A stretch of 32,341 bases of DNA, taken from the NCBI RefSeq assembly GCF_000278725.1, contig NZ_ALCA01000033.1, positions 1 to 32,341 on the forward strand, in the 5' to 3' direction. The notes below the pieces were generated by a model that made no database searches, was not told where the DNA came from, and saw nothing but the letters and a program-made list of their open reading frames with translations. Source of the DNA: Actinomyces sp. ICM47. GTDB lineage: Bacteria; Actinomycetota; Actinomycetes; Actinomycetales; Actinomycetaceae. Every line of letters starts with the position of its first letter. Positions within the stretch are counted from its first letter, which is position 1. A program made the position numbers and the translations under genes. Positions 1 through 12,794 of this stretch are shown here, piece by piece.

Positions 1-29
1 GGCCCCCGTGAGGCTCGCGAGGATAAACC

Positions 30-1526
30 TCAGGCGCCGACCATCTCCATGATCAGCTCGCGCACGCGGGCGGCGTCAGCCTGCCCGCGGGTGGCCTTCA
101 TGACCGCGCCGACGAGGGCGCCGGCCGCCTGGACCTTGCCGCCCTTGATCTTCGCGACGATGTCGGGGTGGGCGTCCAGGGCTTCCTGGACGGCCGCCGT
201 CAGAGCGCCGTCGTCGGAGACGACCTCGAGGCCTCGGGCCTCGACGACCTGCGTCGGGTCGCCTTCGCCCGCGAGGACGCCTTCGAGGGCCTGGCGTGCC
301 AGCTTGTCGTTGATGCGGCCAGAGTCGATGAGACCCTGGAGCTGCGCGACCTGAGCGGGGCTGACCCCGGCCTCGTCGAGGGAGACTTCGCGCTCCTTGG
401 CGCGGCGCGAGATCTCACCCATCCACCACTTGCGGGCGGAGGCGGGATCGCAGCCAGCGGCAACCGTGGCCTCGATGAGTTCGAGGGCACCGGCGTTGAT
501 GACGTCGCGCATCTCCATGTCCGCATACCCCCATTCGGAGCGCAGGCGGCGGCGCTTGGCGACGGGGAGTTCCGGCAGCGAGGCTCGCAGTTCCTCGACC
601 CACGCGCGATCCGGGCGGATCGGCACCAGGTCGGGTTCGGGGAAGTAGCGGTAGTCCTCGGAATCCGACTTCTCACGGCCGGACGACGTGGAGCCGTCCT
701 CCTCGTGGTAGTGGCGGGTCTCCTGCAGGATCGTGCCGCCATCGGCCAGGATCTGGGCCTGGCGCTGCATCTCGTAGCGCACGGCCGACGCGATACCGCG
801 GAAGGAGTTCACGTTCTTCGTCTCGGTGCGCGTCCCCAGGGGTGACTCGGGCGTCGGGCGCAGCGACACGTTGATGTCGGCGCGCACGTTGCCGCGCTCC
901 ATGCGGGCCTCGGACACGTCGAGGGCACGGAAGATGTCGCGCAGGGCCTGCACGTAGGCGGCGGCCACCTCGGGCGCGCGCTCGCCGGCGCCCTCAATCG
1001 GGCGGGTCACGATCTCCACGAGCGGCACGCCCGCACGGTTGTAGTCCACGAGCGAGTGGTCCGCGCCCTGGATACGACCGTCAGCGCCACCGATGTGCGT
1101 GTTCTTGCCCGCGTCCTCCTCCATGTGTGCGCGCTCAATCTGCACGCGGAACATGGTGCCGTCCTCAAGCTCGACGTCGACGTACCCGTCGTGCGCGATC
1201 GGCTCGTCGGACTGAGAGGTCTGGAAAGCCTTCGTCAGGTCCGGGTAGAAGTAGTTCTTACGCGCGAAACGGCAGTACTCCGCGATCTCGCAGTTCAGGG
1301 CCAGGCCGATCTTGATGGCGTACTCGACGGCCTTATGGTTGACGACCGGCAGGGAGCCGGGCAGACCCAGCGACACGGGGGTCACGTAGGTGTTCGGGTC
1401 GCCACCAAACGCGTTGGGAGCAGCGTCGAACATCTTGGTTGTGGTGCCCAGCTCGACGTGCACCTCAATGCCGAGAACCGGGTCGAAGCGGCGGGCCGCC
1501 TCGTCGTAATCCATGAGCTCAGTCAT
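30..1526 (-). CDS. gatB: Asp-tRNA(Asn)/Glu-tRNA(Gln) amidotransferase subunit B
   Basis: GatB binds misacylated Glu-tRNA(Gln) or Asp-tRNA(Asn), activates the side chain with ATP and receives ammonia from GatA, yielding Gln-tRNA or Asn-tRNA in the cytoplasm. The N-terminus carries the cradle-domain signature GIEVHVEL followed by TKMFDAAPN and the PGSLPVVN segment; the C-terminal ~150 residues are the helical YqeY-like tRNA-binding tail (ending in [17 protein letters not shown] and a short helix). About 498 residues, normal for the family. An in-frame GTG lies 3 nt upstream (1529), but GGAGG is 7 nt from the ATG at 1526 and only 4 nt from the GTG, so I chose the ATG. The start overlaps the gatA stop (TGATG), implying translational coupling. 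Last gene of gatC-gatA-gatB; no terminator is visible in the 29 bases before the window edge. Confidence 0.97.
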   Translation of the reverse strand: MTELMDYDEAARRFDPVLGIEVHVELGTTTKMFDAAPNAFGGDPNTYVTPVSLGLPGSLPVVNHKAVEYAIKIGLALNCEIAEYCRFARKNYFYPDLTKAFQTSQSDEPIAHDGYVDVELEDGTMFRVQIERAHMEEDAGKNTHIGGADGRIQGADHSLVDYNRAGVPLVEIVTRPIEGAGERAPEVAAAYVQALRDIFRALDVSEARMERGNVRADINVSLRPTPESPLGTRTETKNVNSFRGIASAVRYEMQRQAQILADGGTILQETRHYHEEDGSTSSGREKSDSEDYRYFPEPDLVPIRPDRAWVEELRASLPELPVAKRRRLRSEWGYADMEMRDVINAGALELIEATVAAGCDPASARKWWMGEISRRAKEREVSLDEAGVSPAQVAQLQGLIDSGRINDKLARQALEGVLAGEGDPTQVVEARGLEVVSDDGALTAAVQEALDAHPDIVAKIKGGKVQAAGALVGAVMKATRGQADAARVRELIMEMVGA

Positions 1527-3031
1527 CACTTTTCCTCCCAGTTAGCTGCGGGGCACTGACCCGCGACGTCGTCGCTGAGCGCCTCAACCAGGGACGCCAC
1601 CTTGTACATGACCAGGTCGCCGCGCGCGGGGGCCAGCACCTGGAAGCCGATGGGCAGGCCCTCGGAGGACACCGCGTTGGGCACGTTCATGCCAGGGATA
1701 CCCGCAAGGTTCGCGGGGATTGTCGCGACGTCGTAGAGGTACATGGCCAGCGGGTCGGAGGTCTTCTCGCCGAACTTGAAGGCCGTCTCGGGGGCCGTCG
1801 GGGACACGAGGACATCGACCTGCTCGAACACCGCGTCGAAGTCGCGCTGGATGAGCGTGCGCACCTTCTGCGCGCTGCCGTAGTAAGCATCGTAGTAGCC
1901 AGCGGAGAGCACGTGCGTGCCCAGGATGATGCGGCGCTTGACCTCGTCACCGAAGCCGGCCTCGCGGGTGGCGGCCATGACGCGCTCGGCGGTCACGGGA
2001 CCCTCGGTGGGCTCGACGCGGATGCCGTAGCGCATGCCGTCGAAGCGGGCCAGGTTCGAGGAGACCTCGGCGGGCATGATCAGGTAGTAGGCACCCAGCG
2101 AGTACTCCAGGTGCGGGCAGGAGACCTCGACGATCTCAGCGCCGGCCTCGCGCAGCTTCTCGACGGTGGCGTTGAAGGCGTCGATAACGTCCTGCTGGTA
2201 GCCCTCGCCGCTCAGCTCCTTGACGACGCCGACCTTCAGGCCCTTCATGGAACCCTGCGCGGCGACGGCCTCGACGGCCTGCGTGAGCGCGGGAACCGGC
2301 TCGTTCAGCGAGGTCGAGTCGTGGGGGTCGTAGCCGCCGATCAGCTCAGTCAGGGCGGCCGCGTCGGCGACCGTGCGGGTGACGGGGCCGATCTGGTCCA
2401 GGGACGAGGCCATGGCCACCAGGCCGTAACGCGACACCGCGCCGTAGGTGGGCTTCGCGCCGACCGTGCCGGTCACGAACGCGGGCTGGCGGATCGAGCC
2501 GCCCGTGTCGGAACCGAGGGCCAGGGGCACCATGTAGGCCGCAACAGCCGCGGCCGAGCCGCCGCCGGAACCACCGGGGATACGCTCGGTGTCCCACGGG
2601 TTCTTGGTCGCGCCGAACGCGGAGTGCTCAGTGGACGACCCCATGGCGAATTCGTCCATGTTGGTCTTGCCGACGATGGGCAGACCGGCTTCCTTGATCT
2701 TGGTGGTGACGGTCGCGTCGTAGGGAGGCTCCCAGTCGCCTAGGATCTTCGACGCGCAGGTGGTGCGCAGGCCGCGCGTCACCACGTTGTCCTTGACGGC
2801 GATGGGCACGCCCGCCAGGCGGTGCAGGGTCTCCCCCGCTGCGCGACGCGCGTCCACGTCAGCCGCGGTCGCCAGCGCGCCCTCGCGGTCGACGGTAATG
2901 AAGGCGTTGACGCGATCCTCAATGGCGTCGATGCGGTCCAGGCACGCCTGGGTCAGCTCGACGGAGGTGATCTGGCCGTCGGCCAGCATGTCCGCCAGCT
3001 CGAGGGCGCTCTTCTTCAGCAGCTCGTTCAT
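1526..3031 (-). CDS. gatA: Asp-tRNA(Asn)/Glu-tRNA(Gln) amidotransferase subunit A
   Basis: GatA is the amidase-signature glutaminase that releases ammonia for GatB. Counting from MNELLKK, the catalytic triad is visible: Lys80 in GVPIAVKDN, cis-Ser155 in the glycine-rich PGGSGGGSA loop and nucleophile Ser179 in [10 protein letters not shown]. The 501-residue length is normal. A longer in-frame reading extends upstream to 3142 but overlaps gatC and gives a low-complexity Arg/Gly peptide, so I start at the ATG whose A is the last base of the gatC stop (TGATG overlap). A possible ribosome site (GGGGGAAGA) lies just upstream. The gene sits in the usual C-A-B order and must act as part of the heterotrimer. 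Nothing unusual in the sequence. Confidence 0.97.
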   Translation of the reverse strand: MNELLKKSALELADMLADGQITSVELTQACLDRIDAIEDRVNAFITVDREGALATAADVDARRAAGETLHRLAGVPIAVKDNVVTRGLRTTCASKILGDWEPPYDATVTTKIKEAGLPIVGKTNMDEFAMGSSTEHSAFGATKNPWDTERIPGGSGGGSAAAVAAYMVPLALGSDTGGSIRQPAFVTGTVGAKPTYGAVSRYGLVAMASSLDQIGPVTRTVADAAALTELIGGYDPHDSTSLNEPVPALTQAVEAVAAQGSMKGLKVGVVKELSGEGYQQDVIDAFNATVEKLREAGAEIVEVSCPHLEYSLGAYYLIMPAEVSSNLARFDGMRYGIRVEPTEGPVTAERVMAATREAGFGDEVKRRIILGTHVLSAGYYDAYYGSAQKVRTLIQRDFDAVFEQVDVLVSPTAPETAFKFGEKTSDPLAMYLYDVATIPANLAGIPGMNVPNAVSSEGLPIGFQVLAPARGDLVMYKVASLVEALSDDVAGQCPAANWEEK

Positions 3032-3327
3032 CAGTCTTCCCCCAAAATCTGCGGAACCAGGAACATACCGTCCTGCGCGGCGGGTGCCTGAGCGAGTACC
3101 TCGTCGCGGTCCACGGTCTGCCCGACCTTGTCCTCGCGCCACACGTTGGTCAGCGGAATCGGATGGGACGTGGCGGGAACCTCGGGTGTGGCAACCTCCG
3201 ACACCTTCGAGACGGCGTCCGCGATTGCGTCAAGTTCACCCGCGAAACGCGTGATTTCCTCGTCGGTCAATGCGATATGGGCCAGACCCGCGACGCGGGC
3301 GACCTCGTCAGTACTAATGCGTGACAT
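3031..3327 (-). CDS. gatC: Asp-tRNA(Asn)/Glu-tRNA(Gln) amidotransferase subunit C
   Basis: GatC is the small subunit that wraps around GatA and GatB and stabilises the complex. The ~98-residue product begins [16 protein letters not shown] and continues into the two-helix N-terminal part typical of the family, followed by an extended belt with [11 protein letters not shown] and a C-terminal PQIL tail. An ATG three codons upstream (3336) is also open, but MSRIS is the usual family start. There is no clear ribosome site. Instead a TAGGAT hexamer lies 7 nt upstream of this ATG, which fits a leaderless transcript. First gene of the gat operon and divergent from the cardiolipin-synthase-like gene, with only 18 bases between the two start codons. 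Confidence 0.93.
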   Translation of the reverse strand: MSRISTDEVARVAGLAHIALTDEEITRFAGELDAIADAVSKVSEVATPEVPATSHPIPLTNVWREDKVGQTVDRDEVLAQAPAAQDGMFLVPQILGED

Positions 3328-3333
3328 GTGTGG

Positions 3334-3340
3334 CATCCTA
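3334..3340. promoter_or_regulatory. Overlapping divergent -10 elements for gatC and the cls-like gene
   Basis: On the minus strand TAGGAT (3335-3340) lies 7 nt before the gatC ATG. On the plus strand CATCCT (3334-3339), a weaker match to TANNNT, lies 6 nt before the ATG at 3346. Both spacings are those of leaderless genes, and the two hexamers share five of six positions. No convincing -35 is seen on either side. Prediction by motif and spacing only. Confidence 0.45.
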
Positions 3341-3345
3341 CCCGT

Positions 3346-4611
3346 ATGACCTTTTCACAGCGACGCCAACTCACCAGACAGACGTGGTCTGTGGTCAAAA
3401 AAGTAGGTCTTGCGGTGGCTGCCGCCCAGGCGGCGGCTATCGTGACCGTTCATGCGATTGACCGCATGCGCACCGCCCGTATTCCCGGCGGCGTGCACGG
3501 TTTCCCGACGCTGCCTCCCGCCGACACACCAATCGGCAACACCGTGGCACGCACGTACACGGAGGGAACCTCCCTGTACGCGGACATGCTGGAGGCCATT
3601 GAAGGGGCGACGCATCACATTTATTTCGAGACTTTTATTTGGCGCTCTGACTACTGGGGGAAGCGGTTCAAGAATGCGCTGCTCGCGGCCGCGGAGCGCG
3701 GTGTCGAGGTGTTTTGCGTGTGGGACGGTTTCGGCGTCCTGAACCAGGATCCGCGTTTCTACCAGTTCCCTGACATGCCGAACCTGCACGTGCGTAAGTT
3801 CCCGACCCTGCGGTCGGGTTTCTTTACGCTCAATATTCGCCGCACGGGCCAGGATCACCGCAAGATCCTGGTGGTTGACGGCAACGTCGGCTTCGTGGGC
3901 GGCTACAACATTGGTGATCCCTTCGCGAATGAGTGGCGTGACACGCACGTGCGTATTACGGGCGAGGCCGTGTGGGAGCTGGAGAACGGTTTCGTTGATT
4001 TCTGGAACCATTTCCGGCCCGTTGATTCTCCGTTTTTGCCCGATCAGGGGGCGCGCGCGTGGAGCGCGGACGTGACCGCGCAGTTCAACCTGCCGCATTC
4101 GCTGCTCTATCCGATTCGGGGCATGTATATCGACGCGATTGAGCGGGCGACGGATCGCGTGTTGATTACGACGGCGTATTTCATTCCGGATCACGAGGTC
4201 TTGGCGTCCTTGATCGCCGCCGCACGCCGGGGCGTTCGCGTTCAGGTTCTGATCCCAGAGTTTTCGAATCACATCATGGCGGACTGGGTGGCGCGCCCCT
4301 ACTACGGGGAGCTGTTGCGCGAGGGCGTGGAGATCTGGTTGTACCAACACGCGATGGTGCACTCGAAGACAATGACGGTGGATGGGCGCTGGTCGACGAT
4401 TGGCACGGCGAACATTGATCGCCTGTCGATGCGTGGCAATTACGAGGTCTGCCTGCAGTTCTATTCGCGCCCGCTGGCCGCGCGTATGGAGGAGATCTTC
4501 GCGAACGACCTAACGACAGCCCGCCGCCTGGCTATCGACGAGTGGGAGAAGCGCTCGTGGCTCACCCGCGTCGGCGAGGTGCTCCTGGGCCCCTTCGAGC
4601 CCCTCGTCTGA
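3346..4611 (+). CDS. Phospholipase D-like protein, cardiolipin synthase family
   Basis: Probable membrane-associated cardiolipin synthase, which transfers a phosphatidyl group between phospholipids. Two PLD (HKD) motifs are present: HRKILVVD followed by GGYNIGD in the first half, and HSKTMTVD followed by IGTANID in the second. Each has the His-x-Lys-x4-Asp catalytic arrangement and the trailing Gly/Asn-rich turn. An N-terminal hydrophobic segment (about residues 19-37, rich in Ala and Val) should anchor it to the inner membrane with the catalytic domains after it. About 421 residues, a usual length. I begin at the ATG of MTFSQRRQ; an earlier ATG at 3328 is in frame but would overlap the gatC promoter. 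No SD is seen, so it may be leaderless. Substrate is inferred from family. Confidence 0.85.
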   Translation: MTFSQRRQLTRQTWSVVKKVGLAVAAAQAAAIVTVHAIDRMRTARIPGGVHGFPTLPPADTPIGNTVARTYTEGTSLYADMLEAIEGATHHIYFETFIWRSDYWGKRFKNALLAAAERGVEVFCVWDGFGVLNQDPRFYQFPDMPNLHVRKFPTLRSGFFTLNIRRTGQDHRKILVVDGNVGFVGGYNIGDPFANEWRDTHVRITGEAVWELENGFVDFWNHFRPVDSPFLPDQGARAWSADVTAQFNLPHSLLYPIRGMYIDAIERATDRVLITTAYFIPDHEVLASLIAAARRGVRVQVLIPEFSNHIMADWVARPYYGELLREGVEIWLYQHAMVHSKTMTVDGRWSTIGTANIDRLSMRGNYEVCLQFYSRPLAARMEEIFANDLTTARRLAIDEWEKRSWLTRVGEVLLGPFEPLV

Positions 4612-4622
4612 GTACCCCGCCC

Positions 4623-7765
<3,143 letters not shown>

Positions 7766-7816
7766 GGGCGCGCGGCGCCGCTTGAAGATGCGCGGGCACG
7801 GCGGGATCGTGGAGGT

Positions 7817-10800
7817 ATGAGCGACAGCAAATGCCTGGCACGCGCGGCCCTGCGCACCGACCTGCACTTGGCGTGCGTCGACGGACCCGACGTCGGCCTC
7901 GTTCTCGCGCCGGGCACCGTGGGCAGAGCCGGAGACGTTCCCCTGTCCTGCGCGAGCGTTGCACGCGAGCACGCCGAGTTTTCCACGCGAGGTGGGCGCG
8001 CCTGCCTGCGCGCGTCTCCACACACGTCGCCCATCCGGGTGCGCACGCGAATGCGCGGATGGCACCGACTTCGCGGACGCAAATGGCTCGCCCCGGGCAG
8101 GCGCGTGCGCCTGGGGGGAGACACTCTCGAGGTGCGAGGCCGCCCCCAGGTGCTCACGTGGCCGGGCATTGATCGACGAGGCCGTGGTGTCTTCTCAGGA
8201 TCCTCTCTCCTGCGCGGGGCACCCCTCGTCTCCTTCGTCGTCATGGGCGGCCTCATGGCCTGGCGCCTGCACACCTTGGCCGCGTCCCCGCGAGTGCTCT
8301 GGACGTTCGCCGGGGTCGTCGCGGCCATCGCCTGCATCGTGGTGGTCGTGATGGTCCTGCGTGCACGCAGGCGTCGGCGAGGATGGGACGGGGCCGCGCT
8401 CGCCCTCGTCCTTGCCTCGCTGCCTACCGCGGGTGAGTCTACGCGCATCCCGAGGGCCGCCGTCTGGCCGGGGCGAGCGACGCGGCTCGGGCGTCGCGTG
8501 ATCCTGGCTGCCACGTCGTCTTCCTCCCAGCCGGGTGATGCCGCGTCGCTGGGCATCGTGGGCGAGTACGGTGCCGAGTGCGCGCTGTGGTGCGCGGGGC
8601 AGGTGGCCGCGCAGCTTGGCGGGGCACGCGTCTGGTGGCGCTCCCACTCCCCCGTGCTGCTGGGATGCCCGGCGCTCGACATCCACGTGACCGGGGAAGA
8701 GGAATGCCCATACTGCGCGCGTGGCGGGGTGAACGACAAGGCGGCCTCCGCCCTACACATCGGCTACGCGGCGCACGTTGCCGAGCTGCCCTCGTGGTGC
8801 GCCCGCGTGTGCGTCACCGATGAGCGGCCAGTCTCCACGCGCTGGTGGTGGACCGTGACACGAACGACCAGTGAAGATGCGCTGCCCGAGCGCGTGGACT
8901 GGGACCCGGATGCTGCCCGCGGACACTCGGGTACGCTCAGCGTCGTCATCGGCCACTCCGAGGCGGGACCCGTCGAATTAGACCTCGTCACGGACGGCCC
9001 ACACGCCCTCGTCGCCGGTTGCACGGGTTCAGGCAAGTCGGAGGCGTTGCTCGGCTGGCTCGCCTCCATCGCGCACTGCTATTCGCCCGCCTGCGTGCGT
9101 TTCATCCTCATCGATTACAAGGGCGGCTCCACCTTCGCGCGCCTGGCGGACCTCCCCCACACGCAGGCGCTGCTCACCGACCTGGACGCGGGGGCCACAT
9201 CGCGCGCCCTGGACGGTATTGCCTCGGTCCTGGCACGGCGCGAAGCGGCGCTGAGCGATCTGGGTGTGCCGGATCTGGCGGCCTGGGAGCGTGCCTACGA
9301 GGAGGATCCCGCCCGCACTCCACAACCTCCCCCGCGCCTCGTCGTCGCCATCGACGAGTTCCGCGTCCTGGCCGACACCCATCCCTCCTCGATGGACATC
9401 CTGCTGCGTCTGGCCGCTCAGGGCCGCAGCCTCGGCCTGCATCTGATCGCCGCGACGCAGCGCCCGTCGGGGGCGATCAACGCATCGATGCGCGCCAACA
9501 TGGACATTCGTTTGGCTCTGCGATGCGTGAGCGCCCCCGACTCCACGGACATCCTGGGCGATGCCCGGGCCTCGTCCCTTCCCCGTGTCCCCGGGCGCGC
9601 AGTACTCGCGGGAGTGGGCACGCTCCAGCTGTCTTACATGGCTGACGTTGCCGCGGTCGTGTCCGAGTGCGCGGCGCGCTGGCCCGCCGCGAGCGCCGCC
9701 CCGCTGTGGGCACCTGCGCTCCCGGGTTCTCTCACGTGGACTCAGATCGACGAGGCTTGGGCGGAGCAGGGCGGAAACGGCGGCGCTGCGCTGGGGTCCG
9801 TCGTTCTTGGGCTGGTTGAGGGCATCGAGTCTCATTCGCCGCTGGTGTGGGAGGGAGGCTCTGTCCAGATCCAGACGAGCGCTCACGAGGCGGCGTTGGC
9901 ATCTCGATGGGCGCGCTCGATTGCTGCGAGGATCGCAGGGGCGAGTCGGCTGCCTCTGCACGTCATCGGGGACGAGGCAGTCCCTGGCGCTTCCTCGCGG
10001 CTTTCCCCGCGTGACCTGGGTGCCATCGACCTCGTCGAGGGGATCCGTGCGCACGGCCCCGCGGTACTAGCGATTTCGGATGTGACCGCTCTGCGCTCGT
10101 CCCTGGCTCAGGCGCTGTCACTCCCCCAGGCTGAGGAACTCTGGTCGTCGCTGCTGACGGGGGCCGCTCGGTCCGGCGTCATCCTCGTTGCGGCGTTCTC
10201 CGGACGTTTCACGTCCTCGTCGGCTGCCATGGGGGCTTTCTCAATGCGGCTCGTGCGCGCCAGGGACGCCGACGAGGCTCTGCACGCCGGGATCCAGCCG
10301 AGTAGCCTGCGTTCCCTCGGGGAAGCCCATGCGCTGTTGGCCCGCCCGGGCGAGGAGACGGCCCTCGCATGCGTCCCCATCGATCCTCCGCCCACAGGAG
10401 TTTTCCAAGGCACCGATGGTGTCTGTCATGCGTGGCGGATTCCCTCCCCTCAGGAGGCTGCAGCGTTGGTCAGTAATGCCTCCGCCCCGGCCCTCATCGG
10501 CCCCGAGTATGAACCCATCCGGTGGGCGACAGACAAACCCTGGGTGATTATCGGAGAACCCTCCGACGTGCGCGTCGTCGAGGCGCTCCATGCCACGCAC
10601 AGCTGGCCCACCCCCACAATTGCCGAGATTATTCCAGAGAACGCATGGACCAGAATTGCGCGCCGCGACGGTCACCGCATGCTTGCACTCAACCCCTCGG
10701 ACAACGTCATGCGAGGACTCATTCGCACGAGCCGCAGGTACCCGCTATCGATTGCAGCACACCCATGGAATCCCTCCTGCGGGCTCATCTGGGAGGATGA

Positions 10801-10846
10801 TACCCTGACAACGATCCAACTGACCGTAGGGTCAGTTAACACCTAA
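7817..10846 (+). CDS. FHA- and FtsK/SpoIIIE-domain membrane ATPase (EccC/EssC-like)
   Basis: About 1009 residues. An FHA-like N-terminal domain (GRAGDVPLS ... VAREHAEF, roughly residues 15-115) is followed by two hydrophobic segments (about 137-153 and 161-182). Then comes an FtsK/SpoIIIE motor domain with Walker A GCTGSGKSE (near 401), DYKGGS, Walker B VVAIDEF (Asp513, Glu514) and ATQRPSGAI. The last ~300 residues resemble a second motor fold without a Walker A and are probably degenerate. This layout resembles type VII secretion ATPases of the EssC/EccC class more than chromosome-pumping FtsK (no gamma DNA-reading domain is seen). No WXG100, EccB, EccD or mycosin gene is nearby, so its substrate is unknown. 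Start chosen at the ATG after GTGGAGGT; the open frame continues upstream to 7469 but there encodes the DnaA-box region and antisense ligA. Confidence 0.8.
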   Translation: MSDSKCLARAALRTDLHLACVDGPDVGLVLAPGTVGRAGDVPLSCASVAREHAEFSTRGGRACLRASPHTSPIRVRTRMRGWHRLRGRKWLAPGRRVRLGGDTLEVRGRPQVLTWPGIDRRGRGVFSGSSLLRGAPLVSFVVMGGLMAWRLHTLAASPRVLWTFAGVVAAIACIVVVVMVLRARRRRRGWDGAALALVLASLPTAGESTRIPRAAVWPGRATRLGRRVILAATSSSSQPGDAASLGIVGEYGAECALWCAGQVAAQLGGARVWWRSHSPVLLGCPALDIHVTGEEECPYCARGGVNDKAASALHIGYAAHVAELPSWCARVCVTDERPVSTRWWWTVTRTTSEDALPERVDWDPDAARGHSGTLSVVIGHSEAGPVELDLVTDGPHALVAGCTGSGKSEALLGWLASIAHCYSPACVRFILIDYKGGSTFARLADLPHTQALLTDLDAGATSRALDGIASVLARREAALSDLGVPDLAAWERAYEEDPARTPQPPPRLVVAIDEFRVLADTHPSSMDILLRLAAQGRSLGLHLIAATQRPSGAINASMRANMDIRLALRCVSAPDSTDILGDARASSLPRVPGRAVLAGVGTLQLSYMADVAAVVSECAARWPAASAAPLWAPALPGSLTWTQIDEAWAEQGGNGGAALGSVVLGLVEGIESHSPLVWEGGSVQIQTSAHEAALASRWARSIAARIAGASRLPLHVIGDEAVPGASSRLSPRDLGAIDLVEGIRAHGPAVLAISDVTALRSSLAQALSLPQAEELWSSLLTGAARSGVILVAAFSGRFTSSSAAMGAFSMRLVRARDADEALHAGIQPSSLRSLGEAHALLARPGEETALACVPIDPPPTGVFQGTDGVCHAWRIPSPQEAAALVSNASAPALIGPEYEPIRWATDKPWVIIGEPSDVRVVEALHATHSWPTPTIAEIIPENAWTRIARRDGHRMLALNPSDNVMRGLIRTSRRYPLSIAAHPWNPSCGLIWEDDTLTTIQLTVGSVNT
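10818..10837. terminator. Perfect 8-bp inverted repeat at the end of the FtsK-type gene
   Basis: AACTGACC, loop GTAG, GGTCAGTT, lying in the last codons before the TAA at 10844. A T-run (CTTTTTC, about 10854-10860) follows some 17 bases later. This could be a weak terminator or a protein-binding palindrome upstream of whiB1. Confidence 0.35.
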
Positions 10847-10996
10847 GTCCCAGCTTTTTCGCCGAGCGTGACTAGACGCATAGTGACCTCTCCACACGAA
10901 TTGTTCAGACATCTTGCGCATCTACCACGACTGGCGGACACTGACAGACGACTACACGAAGTCCCTACAGCACACGGTAACGCAAGGAGAACACAC

Positions 10997-11248
10997 ATGG
11001 ATTGGCGCAGCAAGGCGGCTTGCCTGACAGTCGACCCCGAACTCTTCTTCCCCATCGGGAACACGGGGCCCGCCATCAGCCAGGTGGCCGAAGCGAAAGC
11101 CGTGTGCCGCGAATGCGACGTCAAGGGCATCTGCCTGCAGTGGGCAATCGACAATAACCAGGACTCGGGCGTCTGGGGCGGCATGAGCGAAGAAGAACGC
11201 CGCTCGCTCAAACGCCGCGCCGCGCGTGCACGACGCGCAGGCTGCTGA
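10997..11248 (+). CDS. whiB1: WhiB-family iron-sulfur transcription factor, WhiB1 type
   Basis: An 83-residue cytoplasmic [4Fe-4S] regulator. The four cluster cysteines are Cys9, Cys37, Cys40 and Cys46 (CRECDVKGIC), followed by the GVWGG turn (58-62) and a basic tail (LKRRAARARR). The opening MDWRSKA and SGVWGGMSEEERR match the WhiB1 subgroup, which in mycobacteria is an essential NO-responsive regulator that binds the sigma factor. An extra Cys83 ends the protein. AAGGAGA lies 6 nt before the ATG; a longer upstream reading (from 10868) has no comparable site. The downstream convergent pdtaS reproduces the mycobacterial whiB1 (Rv3219)/pdtaS (Rv3220c) neighbourhood, which supports the subgroup call. 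Confidence 0.95.
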   Translation: MDWRSKAACLTVDPELFFPIGNTGPAISQVAEAKAVCRECDVKGICLQWAIDNNQDSGVWGGMSEEERRSLKRRAARARRAGC

Positions 11249-11274
11249 AAACACCGCGACCATACACCGCACGA

Positions 11275-11305
11275 AGGCCGGGAATCCACGACGGATCCCC
11301 GGCCT
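11275..11305. terminator. Hairpin between convergent whiB1 and pdtaS
   Basis: AGGCCGGG, 15-nt loop, CCCGGCCT (11275-11282 / 11298-11305), followed by CGTTCGTTCTC. It is placed to serve both converging genes; there is no clean T-run. Confidence 0.6.
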
Positions 11306-11327
11306 CGTTCGTTCTCGCGCCCCCGCG

Positions 11328-12788
11328 TCAGGCGGGATCGAGGTTAACCCACAGCGTCACGAGCGTGCCGCCACCCTCGCGGGGTGCCCACTCGATAGAG
11401 CCACGCAGCTCGCCGCGCACCATCTGGTGAACGATCTGCGTGCCCAGGCCGCTCATGGGCGTTCCCGGCACGAAGCCGACACCGTCATCTGCGACAGTGA
11501 CCTTCATAGACAGGCCCTCACGCTGAGCGCACACCTCGATACGACCGTCACGGTCGGCCAGGCCATGCTCGACCGAGTTGGCGACCAGCTCATTGAGAAC
11601 GGTCGCCAGCGCCTGGGCCTGATCGGCGGAAATCGTCCCAAAGTTTCCGGTCGTGATGACCTCGACGCCGTGATCCGTGGACGCTATCGCGCCAGCCATG
11701 CGCACGATCGTGCGTGCGACCTCGTCGAAGTCGACGGACTCGTCGACGTTCTGGGACAGCGCAGCATGCACGGTCGCGATGGCCTGAACGCGGCGCTCAG
11801 CCTCCGCGAGTGCCACCTTGACGGCGTCCTCACTGGAGCGACGCGACTGCAGTCGCAGCAGCGCGGACACGGTCTGCAGGTTGTTTTTGACGCGGTGGTG
11901 GATCTCACGGATCGTCGCATCCTTCGTCATGAGTTCCTGCTCGTGGCGGCGTACCTCGGACACGTCGCGCAGGAGGATGACAGCTCCCAGGCGCTTGCGC
12001 CCGTTTTGCAGGGGCAGGGCACGCATGGAAATGGTGGAGGCGCTCGCCGCGATCTCGACACGCCAGGAGGCCCGCCCCATGACGACGACGGCCATCGATT
12101 CCTCGATGAAGGTACCTTCGCCGATCACGTCGGTGATCTCCTGGGCCAGGACCTTGCCCTTCACGTCGTGGCGGATACCCAGGCGCGCCAGGCACGACAT
12201 GGCGTTGGGGTTAGCTTGTAGGACGCGCCCCTCTGCATCGAGCAGGAGCGCACCGTCGAGGACGCGTGGAACACCGTGGGAGGTGACCTGCGGGGTGGAG
12301 TCGTAGGGATACTCGCCGCGCGCGATCATCTGGCAAAGCGTGTCAGCCGCGGCGATGGTCCACCCCTCGAAGCCCATGGACAGGCGGGGGCTGGACAGGT
12401 TCGTTTCACGGGTGATGACCGCGATAATGCGCCCGTCGTGGCACACGGGAACGCACGTTTCCTGCATCGAGTAGGTGCCCGCCCAGCGCGCAGCGGGCGA
12501 GCGCACAACCTGGCCGGTCTGGATGGCGCGATGCAGGTCGACCTCGCGGGCGGCGGGCAGGTGCAGGCCGATGATGTCGTCGACGTGAACGGTCGTCGAG
12601 GTCGCGGGGCGGCAGTGGTTGGCGGCGATGAATCTACCGTCGTCGGCGGGCAGCCACAGAACGAGGTCGGCGGCTGCCAGGTCAGCGAGCACCTGCCAGT
12701 CCGCAAACAGCAGGTGCAGCCAATCAATGTCCTGCTCCGACAGCGGTGTCGAAGAGGCTTCTTCAGCTAACTGCATGAGGCTACGCAT
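11328..12788 (-). CDS. pdtaS: Cytosolic two-component sensor histidine kinase PdtaS
   Basis: A 486-residue soluble kinase without membrane segments. An N-terminal GAF-like region (about 30-150, with LVLWLPADDGRFIAANH) and a PAS-like region (about 175-275, with LLLDAEGRVLQANPNAM) precede a HisKA_2 dimerisation/phosphotransfer segment IREIHHRVKNNLQ (His297/298). A HATPase domain follows, with N box LNELVANSVEHGL, DDGVGF and SGLGTQIV. In mycobacteria PdtaS phosphorylates the RNA-binding antiterminator PdtaR; no pdtaR is in this window. Synteny with whiB1 supports orthology. TAGAGT lies 6 nt before the ATG and no SD is visible, so the mRNA is probably leaderless. Confidence 0.93.
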   Translation of the reverse strand: MRSLMQLAEEASSTPLSEQDIDWLHLLFADWQVLADLAAADLVLWLPADDGRFIAANHCRPATSTTVHVDDIIGLHLPAAREVDLHRAIQTGQVVRSPAARWAGTYSMQETCVPVCHDGRIIAVITRETNLSSPRLSMGFEGWTIAAADTLCQMIARGEYPYDSTPQVTSHGVPRVLDGALLLDAEGRVLQANPNAMSCLARLGIRHDVKGKVLAQEITDVIGEGTFIEESMAVVVMGRASWRVEIAASASTISMRALPLQNGRKRLGAVILLRDVSEVRRHEQELMTKDATIREIHHRVKNNLQTVSALLRLQSRRSSEDAVKVALAEAERRVQAIATVHAALSQNVDESVDFDEVARTIVRMAGAIASTDHGVEVITTGNFGTISADQAQALATVLNELVANSVEHGLADRDGRIEVCAQREGLSMKVTVADDGVGFVPGTPMSGLGTQIVHQMVRGELRGSIEWAPREGGGTLVTLWVNLDPA

Positions 12789-12794
12789 GGCTCT

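Noticed and set aside
1913..2743. Long plus-strand reading frames antisense to gatA, ligA (5495-6850) and hsdR (23074-25221)
   Set aside because: Typical high-GC shadow frames with Gly/Val/Asp/Arg-rich composition and no domain signatures.
10882..10896. CRP-like operator upstream of whiB1 (AGTGACCTCTCCACA)
   Set aside because: The half-sites are one base closer than the TGTGA-N6-TCACA spacing, and no other support was found.
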